From an uncultured Collinsella sp. (GTDB taxonomy: Bacteria; Actinomycetota; Coriobacteriia; Coriobacteriales; Coriobacteriaceae), in NCBI GenBank assembly GCA_902478825.1, contig CABSMK010000092.1:1-6770 (forward strand): a stretch of DNA of 6,770 nt, written 5' to 3'. The notes beneath the pieces were generated by a model, which did not search any database, was not told the origin of the DNA, and was given only the letters and a program-made list of their open reading frames with translations. Both the position numbers and the translations under genes were made by a program. This document shows, piece by piece, positions 1 to 6,770 of this stretch (positions are counted from its first letter, which is position 1; every line of letters begins with the position of its first letter).

Positions 1-53
1 ACCTACAACAGCGCGGTTAACAGCCGCGTGCTCTACCATTGAGCTACCGAGGA
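1..53 (-). tRNA. tRNA-Asn (GUU), partial, 3' part missing at the window edge
   Basis: This is the 5' part of an asparagine tRNA. It runs from the first acceptor base (complement of 53) through the D arm, the anticodon arm with loop CTGTTAA (anticodon GTT), the variable loop and the start of the T arm. It then runs off the window. All 53 bases are identical to the corresponding part of the complete copy at 87-161, so it is a tandem duplicate. The 33-nt spacer between the two (54-86) holds a small stem, AGCCC (60-64) with GGGCT (73-77), and no promoter-like sequence. Both copies are therefore probably made as one precursor from the promoter at 192-219. The truncation is a contig edge, not evidence of a pseudogene. 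Confidence 0.93.
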
Positions 54-86
54 ATTTAAAGCCCAACGGGAAGGGCTGGAAAATTC

Positions 87-161
87 TGGCTCCCCGGGTA
101 GGACTCGAACCTACAACAGCGCGGTTAACAGCCGCGTGCTCTACCATTGAGCTACCGAGGA
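87..161 (-). tRNA. tRNA-Asn (GUU), complete, CCA encoded
   Basis: On the minus strand the sequence folds as a full cloverleaf. The 7-bp acceptor stem is TCCTCGG with CCGGGGA and includes one T-G pair. The D stem is GCTC/GAGC. The anticodon stem is CGCGG/CCGCG around loop CTGTTAA, giving anticodon GTT for asparagine. The variable loop has 5 nt, and the T stem GTAGG/CCTAC closes the loop TTCGAGT. The discriminator is G, as expected for bacterial tRNA-Asn, and the terminal CCA (complement of 87-89) is genome-encoded. The length is 75 nt with CCA. It is the promoter-proximal copy of a tandem pair. Confidence 0.98.
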
Positions 162-191
162 ATAGGTGCGTGCTCTCAAGCAACGAAGTTT

Positions 192-219
192 ATTATACGG
201 ACGAATCAGCTCAGGGCAA
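192..219 (-). promoter_or_regulatory. Sigma-70-type promoter for the tRNA-Asn pair
   Basis: Read on the minus strand, TTGCCC (219-214, four of six matches to the -35 consensus) is followed after 16 nt by a perfect TATAAT (197-192). Transcription would start near 185, giving a leader of about 25 nt before the tRNA at 161. The stretch just upstream (about 221-242) is rich in A and T runs, such as TTAAAAAA, and resembles an UP element, which is common at stable RNA promoters. No other gene starts downstream in this orientation. The box matches are seen directly. Activity is inferred. Confidence 0.8.
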
Positions 220-251
220 GAACTTTTTTAAGAAATTTTCCGACCTAGTCA

Positions 252-295
252 TTGGGGACGTTCTTAAACGACCAGTCATTCAAGAACGTCCCCAA
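252..295. repeat. 14-bp perfect palindrome, REP/MITE-like, between rpoD and the tRNA genes
   Basis: The arms TTGGGGACGTTCTT (252-265) and AAGAACGTCCCCAA (282-295) are perfect reverse complements separated by 16 nt. On the minus strand the loop contains AATGACTGGTCG. The bases just outside the left arm repeat this nearly exactly as AATGACTAGGTCG (253-241). A hairpin with a repeated flanking tag is typical of REP/MITE elements mobilised by single-strand (Y1/RAYT) transposases. No transposase is present here. It lacks a T run after the stem on the minus strand, so it does not look like a terminator. The structure is certain; the element class is inference. Confidence 0.6.
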
Positions 296-300
296 CGACA

Positions 301-336
301 ACATGAAAGCGCCCTCAAGCGGATGTGCTTGAGGGC
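301..336 (-). terminator. Probable rho-independent terminator after rpoD
   Basis: A perfect 10-bp stem, GCCCTCAAGC (311-320) with GCTTGAGGGC (327-336), closes a 6-nt loop and begins 17 nt past the rpoD stop codon. On the minus strand it is followed by GCTTTCATGTTG, so the T tract is short and interrupted. Position and stem strength support termination of the rpoD transcript. The poor T tract leaves some doubt, and it could instead be a 3'-end stabilising hairpin. Confidence 0.68.
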
Positions 337-353
337 GATTCTTGCTTGCGAGG

Positions 354-1703
<1,350 letters not shown>

Positions 1704-1707
1704 AGAT

Positions 1708-1715
1708 TCTCCCTT
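1708..1715 (-). promoter_or_regulatory. Ribosome binding site that decides the rpoD start
   Basis: AAGGGAGA on the minus strand lies 4-5 nt before GTG at 1703-1701. The in-frame ATG at 1718 overlaps the start of this motif and has no purine-rich motif of its own upstream. This favours translation from the GTG, giving a protein that begins (f)[11 protein letters not shown]. Confidence 0.7.
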
Positions 1716-1735
1716 CATAGTCCACAGGACTCAAT

Positions 1736-1744
1736 ACTTTAGCA
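1736..1744 (-). promoter_or_regulatory. Weak candidate extended -10 element upstream of rpoD
   Basis: The minus strand reads TGCTAAAGT, a TGn extended -10 with four of six matches to TATAAT, about 33 nt before the preferred GTG start. I find no convincing -35 hexamer at 16-18 nt upstream, so this is only a candidate. The dnaG-rpoD gap (1719-1813) otherwise shows no clear terminator for dnaG. A small dyad, AGTCC ACA GGACT (1719-1731), lies between this element and the rpoD start. rpoD may be read through from dnaG, from a local promoter, or both. Confidence 0.25.
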
Positions 1745-1813
1745 CACACATTGACGTCTATACCCAAAAAGAGGACTGGATATAGGCGAGAATACGCTGG
1801 TTGACCACAACAT

Positions 1814-3922
1814 CTAGGCTTGTTCGGTGCCCGCGGCCTCCAGGCCGATCAAGCGAAACGGGTCCGCCACGCCGCCGATCGACTTTTGCAGTTCGCGTTG
1901 ACGCTGCGAATCCTGCGCGGCCTGCACGGTCAGCGCGCGACGGGCCTCATCATCGAGCGAACGGTCCTGGCGCAGCTTGGCCTGTGCGGCACGCATGCGG
2001 CGCTTGATGGTGTAGAGCTCGAGCGTATCGAGCATAAACACGATGTTCGTCTCGGTAGGGTGCTTGCTCGTCGCCGAGATGCGCCCGGCACTCACAAGCG
2101 TTGCCGCCTCGGGACACACCGAGCGTGCCGCATCCATGCAGGCTGCAGGATCGGTTCCCGGCGGCGTTGCCAGAACGGCCCATGCGATGGACTCGTGACG
2201 TGGGTCAACCCACTCGATGGAGCAGATGCGGTCGGCATACGTGCGGAACAAGTCGGGGTAGCTCGTGAGCATCGTCAACAGCTCGCGCTCCCCTGCCAAG
2301 GACTTGCGCTCTAGATCGGTAAGAACCATCGGCGCCGCCGCAGCCGGTGCGCCCGAACCATCAGCCACAGGCACAGCGCCCATATCATCAGACACATCGA
2401 TTGGCGGCAGATCGTCGACGACCTCCACGGGCGTGGCACCGTAGGCATCGAGCGGGACGTAGTCGTACGGCGTTTCTTCGACCAGTGCCGCTACTGCCGG
2501 CGTCGCGCCCGACGCCCAAGCACCACGACCGGCGTCGCGAGAACTCGACGCCCGGCTGCCCGTCCCGCTGGACCGCTCAGCCTGTGCCCGCTGGCGTTCA
2601 TAGTTCTGCTCACGACGTCGTTCCGCATCTTCGCGCTTGGCGACATCGCGAAACACGCGACCCGAACTCGCGCGCACCGTCTCCAAATCCAAACCCAGCA
2701 GATCGGCGATCTGGATAAAGTACGTGTCGATCATATAGCTATCGCGCAGCGGATAGATAAGCGTCAGCGCATCTTCCAGCGCCTTGGCGCGACCGCCTGG
2801 CGTAGTGATGTCGCTCGACTCCTGCAGCGAACGGTACACGAAGTCCATGAGCGGCTCGGCAGCGTCGATGCGCGTCTGCAGCTCCTGACCACCATGTGCC
2901 GTAATAAACTCCATAGGATCGTTGCCGTCGGGCAGCACCACGCAGCGCAGGTCCATCGAATCCTGCTCGATAAACTGAATCGCGCGACGAGCGGCCTTTT
3001 GACCGGCGGCATCGCCGTCAAACATATACACGATGCGCTTGGCAAAGCGAGTGAGCGTCTTGACGTGATGCTCCGTGAGCGCGGTGCCCAGCGTGGCGAC
3101 AACGTTTTTAATCCCCGCCTCCCAGCAGGCGATGCAGTCGGTATAGCCCTCCACCACAATGGCGGTATCCTGCGCGACGATAAACTCCTTGGCCCAATTA
3201 AAGCCGTAGAGGTTTCGCTTTTTGTGAAACACGCTCGTCTCGGCGGTGTTGAGATACTTAGGCTGGCCGTCACCCATGATGCGACCGCCAAAGGCAATGT
3301 TGTGACCCTGCTCGTCAAAGATGGGAAACATTACGCGGTCGTAGAAGCGGTCGGCAAGCTGCCCTCGCCCGCGGCTCACAGCAACATTGGCGTCGATCAT
3401 CTCCTGCGGGGTAAAGCCCGCCTGAGACAGGTGCGACACCAGCATATTGCGGCCCGGCGCAAAACCCAGGCAGTAGCGGCGGCAGACGTCACCACCCATG
3501 CCGCGGCTGGCAAAGTACTCGCGCGGACGGCCGTCCTTACCGCGCATAAGCATGGTGTGGTAGAACTGGGCGGTCTCGGCGCACAGATCGTAGATGCGGG
3601 CACGCTTGGTACCGCGCTCGCGGCGATCTCCGGTGTCATGCAGCTCAATACCCGCGCGATCGGCCAAATAACGAATTGACTCGGGAAAGCTCAGGTTCTC
3701 GCGCTTCATGATATAGGTGAAGACGTCGCCACCCTCGCCGCAGCCAAAGCAATGCCACACCTGCGTGGCAGGGATAATGTGGAATGACGGCGTCTTTTCG
3801 CCATGAAAGGGGCAGCAACCCCAAAACTCGTGGCCGCGGGGCTTGAGTTCAACCGTTTCCTGCACGATGGCGACTAGGTCGGACGCAGCGCGTACCTGGT
3901 CTTTCTCCTCATCGCTAATCAC
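1814..3922 (-). CDS. dnaG: DNA primase DnaG
   Basis: This primase makes the RNA primers for leading- and lagging-strand DNA synthesis and docks on the replicative helicase. The 702-residue product has the CHC2-type zinc-binding domain with ligands C37, H40, C58 and C61 (CPFH...CFGC). The RNA polymerase core includes DRFYDRVMFPIFD (191-203) and GGRIMGD (212-218). The TOPRIM site has VVEGYTD (256-262, E258) and FDGDAAG (301-307, D302 and D304). Residues about 430-535 form a charged, then Ser/Gly/Ala-rich and acidic linker. A helical C-terminal helicase-interaction domain follows (about 536-690). At 702 aa it is longer than E. coli DnaG (581 aa), partly because of the linker. The start is GTG at 3922 with Shine-Dalgarno GGGGGTGA 6 nt upstream. 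It overlaps the end of ribF by 8 nt, so it is probably co-transcribed and translationally coupled to it. The catalytic residues are intact. Confidence 0.97.
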   Translation of the reverse strand: MISDEEKDQVRAASDLVAIVQETVELKPRGHEFWGCCPFHGEKTPSFHIIPATQVWHCFGCGEGGDVFTYIMKRENLSFPESIRYLADRAGIELHDTGDRRERGTKRARIYDLCAETAQFYHTMLMRGKDGRPREYFASRGMGGDVCRRYCLGFAPGRNMLVSHLSQAGFTPQEMIDANVAVSRGRGQLADRFYDRVMFPIFDEQGHNIAFGGRIMGDGQPKYLNTAETSVFHKKRNLYGFNWAKEFIVAQDTAIVVEGYTDCIACWEAGIKNVVATLGTALTEHHVKTLTRFAKRIVYMFDGDAAGQKAARRAIQFIEQDSMDLRCVVLPDGNDPMEFITAHGGQELQTRIDAAEPLMDFVYRSLQESSDITTPGGRAKALEDALTLIYPLRDSYMIDTYFIQIADLLGLDLETVRASSGRVFRDVAKREDAERRREQNYERQRAQAERSSGTGSRASSSRDAGRGAWASGATPAVAALVEETPYDYVPLDAYGATPVEVVDDLPPIDVSDDMGAVPVADGSGAPAAAAPMVLTDLERKSLAGERELLTMLTSYPDLFRTYADRICSIEWVDPRHESIAWAVLATPPGTDPAACMDAARSVCPEAATLVSAGRISATSKHPTETNIVFMLDTLELYTIKRRMRAAQAKLRQDRSLDDEARRALTVQAAQDSQRQRELQKSIGGVADPFRLIGLEAAGTEQA

Positions 3923-4922
3923 GGATGCTCACCCCCTGCTCACCCAAGTTGTGACGAATGTCCTCGATATTACCCTCGACGATCGCAATCAACTCATCCA
4001 GCGAATCGAACACACGCGAGGGACGCAGCCAGCGCGTAAACGCCAGCGAAACGGAAGCGCCATACAGGTCGCCCATATAACCAATTAAGTTAGCCTCGAG
4101 ATGCGCAGATGCCGCATCGTCGGCATACGTCGGCGGCAGTCCGACGTTAACAGCAGCGGGCCACACGGTGTCATCGACGAGCACCAGGCCCTCATACACG
4201 CCATCGGCAGGCACCTGAATGCCGTCGGGAACTTGCAGGTTTGCCGTGGGAAAGCCCATGCCAGAACCCTCGTGACGGCCGCGAATAACACCGCCGCGCA
4301 CCATATACGGGCGGCCGAGCAACTCAGCAGCCAGCTCCACATGGCCCTGTCCCAGCTCATGACGAATGCGGGTGGCGCAAATGGCCTCACCGCCCTCGCA
4401 AAGCAGGTCGTGACCATACACGTCAACGCCGTGCTCGGAACCCCAGGCGCGCATCTCGGCAACACCAGAAGCCCCGCCACGACCCAGCCTAAAGTCACTG
4501 CCAACGCGAATCGATCGAATGTCGACCAGACGCGACACCAGCGAGAGAAAATCAACATGGTCAAGCGCCGCAACCTCAGGCGTAAAGGGAACGGCCACCA
4601 CCGCATCGATCCCGGTTTGAGCCAGGGTATGCAGACGGTCGGCCGTCGTCATCAATTTTTGAGCGGGCGAAGGGCTCACCACGACGTCCGGGTCCGGATC
4701 GAAGGTAACTACGACGGCCTTGCAGCCATGGACGCGGGCATCACGGACAAGCGCTTCGATGAGTTCCTGGTGTCCACGGTGAACGCCGTCGAACACGCCA
4801 ATGGCGATCGAGGCAGCACCCAGGTGCTCACACTTATCAAACGCATCGGCAGCAACGATGCGAGCCTCGTCCGACCCGCCCGCGAAAAAAATACGCGCGA
4901 GCTCGCGAGCGGCCAGCATCAT
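3915..4922 (-). CDS. ribF: Bifunctional riboflavin kinase / FAD synthetase RibF
   Basis: The enzyme phosphorylates riboflavin to FMN and adenylates FMN to FAD in the cytoplasm. At 335 aa it is close to the usual family length of about 310. The N-terminal FMN adenylyltransferase domain carries the nucleotidyltransferase signature GVFDGVHRGH (42-51), then VTFDPDP (72-78), VGSDFRLGRGG (140-150) and the ATRIR motif (183-187). The C-terminal riboflavin kinase domain has GMGFPTANL (221-229), VNVGLPPTY (258-266), the likely catalytic Glu at 276 in LEANL, and GDLYG (284-288). The family more often has His two residues after that Glu, where Asn is found here. The ATG at 4922 overlaps the truB stop as ATGA, and a second ATG follows immediately. 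The 3' end overlaps dnaG by 8 nt. Both active sites look complete. Confidence 0.95.
   Translation of the reverse strand: MMLAARELARIFFAGGSDEARIVAADAFDKCEHLGAASIAIGVFDGVHRGHQELIEALVRDARVHGCKAVVVTFDPDPDVVVSPSPAQKLMTTADRLHTLAQTGIDAVVAVPFTPEVAALDHVDFLSLVSRLVDIRSIRVGSDFRLGRGGASGVAEMRAWGSEHGVDVYGHDLLCEGGEAICATRIRHELGQGHVELAAELLGRPYMVRGGVIRGRHEGSGMGFPTANLQVPDGIQVPADGVYEGLVLVDDTVWPAAVNVGLPPTYADDAASAHLEANLIGYMGDLYGASVSLAFTRWLRPSRVFDSLDELIAIVEGNIEDIRHNLGEQGVSIRD
3929..3937 (-). promoter_or_regulatory. dnaG ribosome binding site inside the ribF coding end
   Basis: AGGGGGTGA on the minus strand lies 6 nt before the dnaG GTG start at 3922 and within the last codons of ribF. Its placement supports the non-ATG start and a re-initiation or coupling mode at the 8-nt ribF-dnaG overlap. 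Confidence 0.7.
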
Positions 4923-5851
4923 CGAACACCGCCGATTGCCTGCGGAAACACGTGCTCCATAACAAAGCGGCCACCCTCAATGCGGGCGAGCGCCTTGAGT
5001 CCCCCATCGAGCACCAACGCAAACGGCGCCTTCGAGGCATCGAAATCGGCAAGCGCACGCTCAACGGGAATGCGACGGCCGCAGAGCAGGTCGTCGGCAA
5101 GATTGCCCGGCAAGTCAACACGCGTGGCGCCCAGGGCCGCAATAGGATCTAGGGCAAAGCCAGCCGCGGACTCGGGAGAAAGCTCCTCGACCGCATGACA
5201 AGCGCCAATGGAAACAACACCAGAGGCCGTGCGGCGCAGCGCGGAAATGTGCGCGGCGCTCTCGCAGGCGCGGCCCAGGTCGCGAGCGAGCGCACGAATG
5301 TAGGTGCCCTTGCTCACCGAGAACGCCACGGTCCACACACACGTATCACCCTCGCCGCCCACGGCGATCAGGTCGGCGGCATAGACCTGGACGGGGCGCG
5401 GAGGTAGGTCCACCGCATTGCCCTCGCGAGCAGACTTGTAGGCGCGAACGCCATTGACCGAGATAGCCGAAAACGCCGGCGGCACCTGCATCTGCGGACC
5501 CAACATAGCGGCCAAGTGCTCACGGGCATAGGCAGGGTCGCGGAGCTCGTTGGCAACAGCCACCGTGCGGACCGCCTCGCCCTCCGCATCATCGGTATTG
5601 GTCTCGGCACCAAACGAAATGTCGGCGACATAGCTTTTGGTATCGAGGGTTAGCATACCCAGCAGACGGGTGGCCTGGCCCACGCCCACCACCATGACAC
5701 CCGATGCCATAGGGTCGAGCGTGCCGGCATGGCCGACGCGCCGCTCATGGAGAGCGCGCCGACATTGCGAGACCACATCGTGGGACGTGCAGCCCACCGG
5801 CTTATCGACGGCGAGCAGCATATTCAGTTGAGAAGGCGTACGACGAGCCAT
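4919..5851 (-). CDS. truB: tRNA pseudouridine-55 synthase TruB
   Basis: TruB isomerises U55 in the T loop of tRNAs to pseudouridine and also acts as a tRNA-folding chaperone. The product has 310 aa, the normal length for the family. Visible motifs are DKPVGCTSHDVV (16-27), GHAGTLDPMASG (40-51) with the catalytic Asp at 46, KSY (72-74) matching the conserved active-site Tyr, and SKGTYIRALARDLG (180-193). A C-terminal small domain (about 248-305) resembles the PUA-like tail of actinobacterial TruB. The start at ATG 5851 is preceded by GGATGG about 4-9 nt upstream, a weak Shine-Dalgarno. A second Met at residue 11, just before the conserved block, has no better signal. The gene lies 15 nt downstream of the DHH phosphoesterase gene and overlaps ribF by 4 nt. 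The nrnA-truB-ribF order is common in bacterial nusA-infB clusters. Confidence 0.96.
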   Translation of the reverse strand: MARRTPSQLNMLLAVDKPVGCTSHDVVSQCRRALHERRVGHAGTLDPMASGVMVVGVGQATRLLGMLTLDTKSYVADISFGAETNTDDAEGEAVRTVAVANELRDPAYAREHLAAMLGPQMQVPPAFSAISVNGVRAYKSAREGNAVDLPPRPVQVYAADLIAVGGEGDTCVWTVAFSVSKGTYIRALARDLGRACESAAHISALRRTASGVVSIGACHAVEELSPESAAGFALDPIAALGATRVDLPGNLADDLLCGRRIPVERALADFDASKAPFALVLDGGLKALARIEGGRFVMEHVFPQAIGGVR

Positions 5852-5866
5852 GTACCATCCAAAAAG

Positions 5867-6716
5867 TTAAAGCTCGACGGTCACCGAAGCGGGATCCTCC
5901 CCTACCAGCTCGGACAGCATGGGAAGTGCCACGGTGAGCGTCTCGAGAATCGTTCCGTTGTTGGAGAAACCGGCGGCAGCGGAATGTCCGCCTCCGCCAA
6001 AGGCAGCAGCGATCTCGGACACGTTGAGGTCGCCCTTGGAGCGCAGGTTGCCGCGCACCTTGGTATCGCCCTCAATGCCCTTCAGGAACAGGCAGACCTC
6101 CACGCCCATCACCGAGCGCACCACGTCAACCAGGCCGTCGCACTCATCCGAGGTGACACCACAAGCCTCAAGGTCACTCTGGTACGCGTAGCTATACGCC
6201 ACGCGCCCGTGGGCCACCGTCTTAATACGGCCCATAACGATGGACTTGAGGTGCAAAAACTCAACGCGCATGCTCTGATATACCTCGAGTGCCACACGCG
6301 CCGGATCGGCACCGTGAGCAACCAGTCGCGAGGCCGCATGGAACGCAGCAGCATCGGCGTTTTGGTACTGGAAACGACCGGTGTCGGTCACCAAGCCGCA
6401 CAGCAAGCAAGTCGCGACGCCATCACGGGCGACAATGCCACAATTGTCCAAGAAACGGTCAATGATCATGGCGCAGGCTGCAGCTTCAACGCGCCTCAGA
6501 CTGAGCTCGGCAAACTCCTCACGCGCCGGATGGTGATCAAAGCAAACCACATGCTTGGAGCGGCGAAGCACCTCGGCCGAGTTGTTGAGACGCTCGACGA
6601 CCGGTACGTCCACCGAGATGAACAGGTCCGGATTGCCAGTGTACGCAGATGCCGGCACCAGGCGATCGGAGCCTTCCATAAAGCGGTAGATACGCGGAAC
6701 CGGGTCATCGTCTGCC
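5867..6716 (-). CDS. nrnA: DHH/DHHA1 phosphoesterase, NrnA-like (nanoRNase / pAp phosphatase), 5'-truncated
   Basis: The family degrades 2-5 nt RNAs and dephosphorylates pAp, and some members hydrolyse pApA from c-di-AMP breakdown. The remaining 282 residues show DVPVVERL (36-43), the DHH motif as CFDHHPA (58-64), TDTGRFQY (110-117) and the DHHA1 substrate-binding motif GGGGHSAAAGF (240-250) after RGNLRSKGDLN (221-231). The N-terminal metal-binding motif usually written as DxD (NPDGDA-like) is missing. Relative to the usual length of about 320, some 40-50 residues are lost. The cause is the contig end, because adapter sequence begins at 6717. An apparent start (GTG 6745) with peptide MGSEMCIRDR comes from adapter DNA and is not real. 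The gene ends 15 nt before truB. The NrnA assignment is stronger than other DHHA1 enzymes because of the truB-ribF neighbourhood and length. The exact substrate is inferred. Confidence 0.88.
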
Positions 6717-6770
6717 CTGTCTCTTATACACATCTCCGAGCCCACGAGACATGCGCAGATCTGGTATGCC
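6717..6770. other. Illumina Nextera adapter, index and partial P7 sequence (artefact)
   Basis: From 6717 the sequence leaves the genome. Positions 6717-6735 are the transposase mosaic end (CTGTCTCTTATACACATCT). 6736-6750 (CCGAGCCCACGAGAC) is the Nextera read-2 tail. 6751-6758 (ATGCGCAG) sits exactly where an 8-nt i7 index belongs. 6759-6770 (ATCTGGTATGCC) matches the start of the P7 end with one mismatch at 6763 (G instead of C). The order and spacing fit read-through of a short library insert. It should be trimmed. From memory, the index equals Nextera XT N722; this was not checked. Confidence 0.98.

Noticed and set aside
60..77. Small stem in the spacer between the two tRNA genes, as a terminator
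   Set aside because: There are only 5 bp and no T run beyond TTTAAA-type bases. A terminator between tandem identical tRNAs is unlikely, and the stem is more probably a chance or processing feature.
252..295. The palindrome as a second rho-independent terminator
   Set aside because: The stem is strong, but the loop is 16 nt and the minus-strand sequence after it is AATGACTAGG, with no T tract. The nearer stem at 311-336 is a better terminator for rpoD.
2894..3679. Plus-strand open frame of 261 codons opposite dnaG
   Set aside because: It is antisense to the DnaG core. The composition is that of a mirrored coding frame, with no motif.
4101..5198. Plus-strand open frame of 365 codons opposite ribF and the 3' part of truB
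   Set aside because: It is a shadow frame spanning two real genes on the other strand and shows no recognisable domain.
6717..6735. Transposon Tn5 mosaic end, as if a mobile element bordered the contig
   Set aside because: It is followed directly by the Nextera tail, an 8-nt index and the P7 sequence, so it comes from tagmentation library preparation and not from a resident transposon.

Overview
This is a roughly 6.7 kb chromosomal contig end from a GC-rich bacterium. Every protein gene is on the minus strand. The gene content (nrnA-type DHH gene, truB, ribF, dnaG, rpoD, then tRNA-Asn), the GC-rich third codon positions and the actinobacterial style of the sigma factor (long acidic then basic N-terminal extension) suggest Coriobacteriia, perhaps Collinsella or a relative. 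That taxonomic call is inference from gene order and protein style. No search was run.

Layout in the direction of transcription (right to left): 6770-6717 is not genomic. It is an Illumina Nextera library adapter with an index and part of the P7 end. 6716-5867 is a 5'-truncated DHH/DHHA1 phosphoesterase of the NrnA type. After a 15-nt gap comes truB (5851-4919), which overlaps ribF (4922-3915) by the four bases ATGA. ribF in turn overlaps the GTG-started dnaG (3922-1814) by 8 nt. A gap of about 100 nt leads to rpoD (start best placed at GTG 1703, stop at 354). rpoD is followed by a 10-bp stem that is a plausible intrinsic terminator (336-311), then a 14-bp perfect palindrome of REP/MITE character (295-252). 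A tRNA promoter with a perfect TATAAT (219-192) follows, then one complete tRNA-Asn(GUU) (161-87). A second identical tRNA-Asn is cut off by the window start (53-1).

The genes are core housekeeping functions: nanoRNA/pAp turnover, tRNA pseudouridine-55, FMN/FAD synthesis, replication priming and the primary sigma factor. The layout joins the tail of the nusA-infB-rbfA-nrnA-truB-ribF type cluster to the dnaG-rpoD pair of the macromolecular-synthesis operon, with overlapping reading frames that suggest translational coupling.

I see no undescribed defence, mobile or biosynthetic system here. The points most worth a second look are the adapter at the right end, which creates a false N-terminus (MGSEMCIRDR) on the last protein; the repeat-induced contig break inside the tRNA pair; and the palindrome with echoing flanks between rpoD and the tRNAs.
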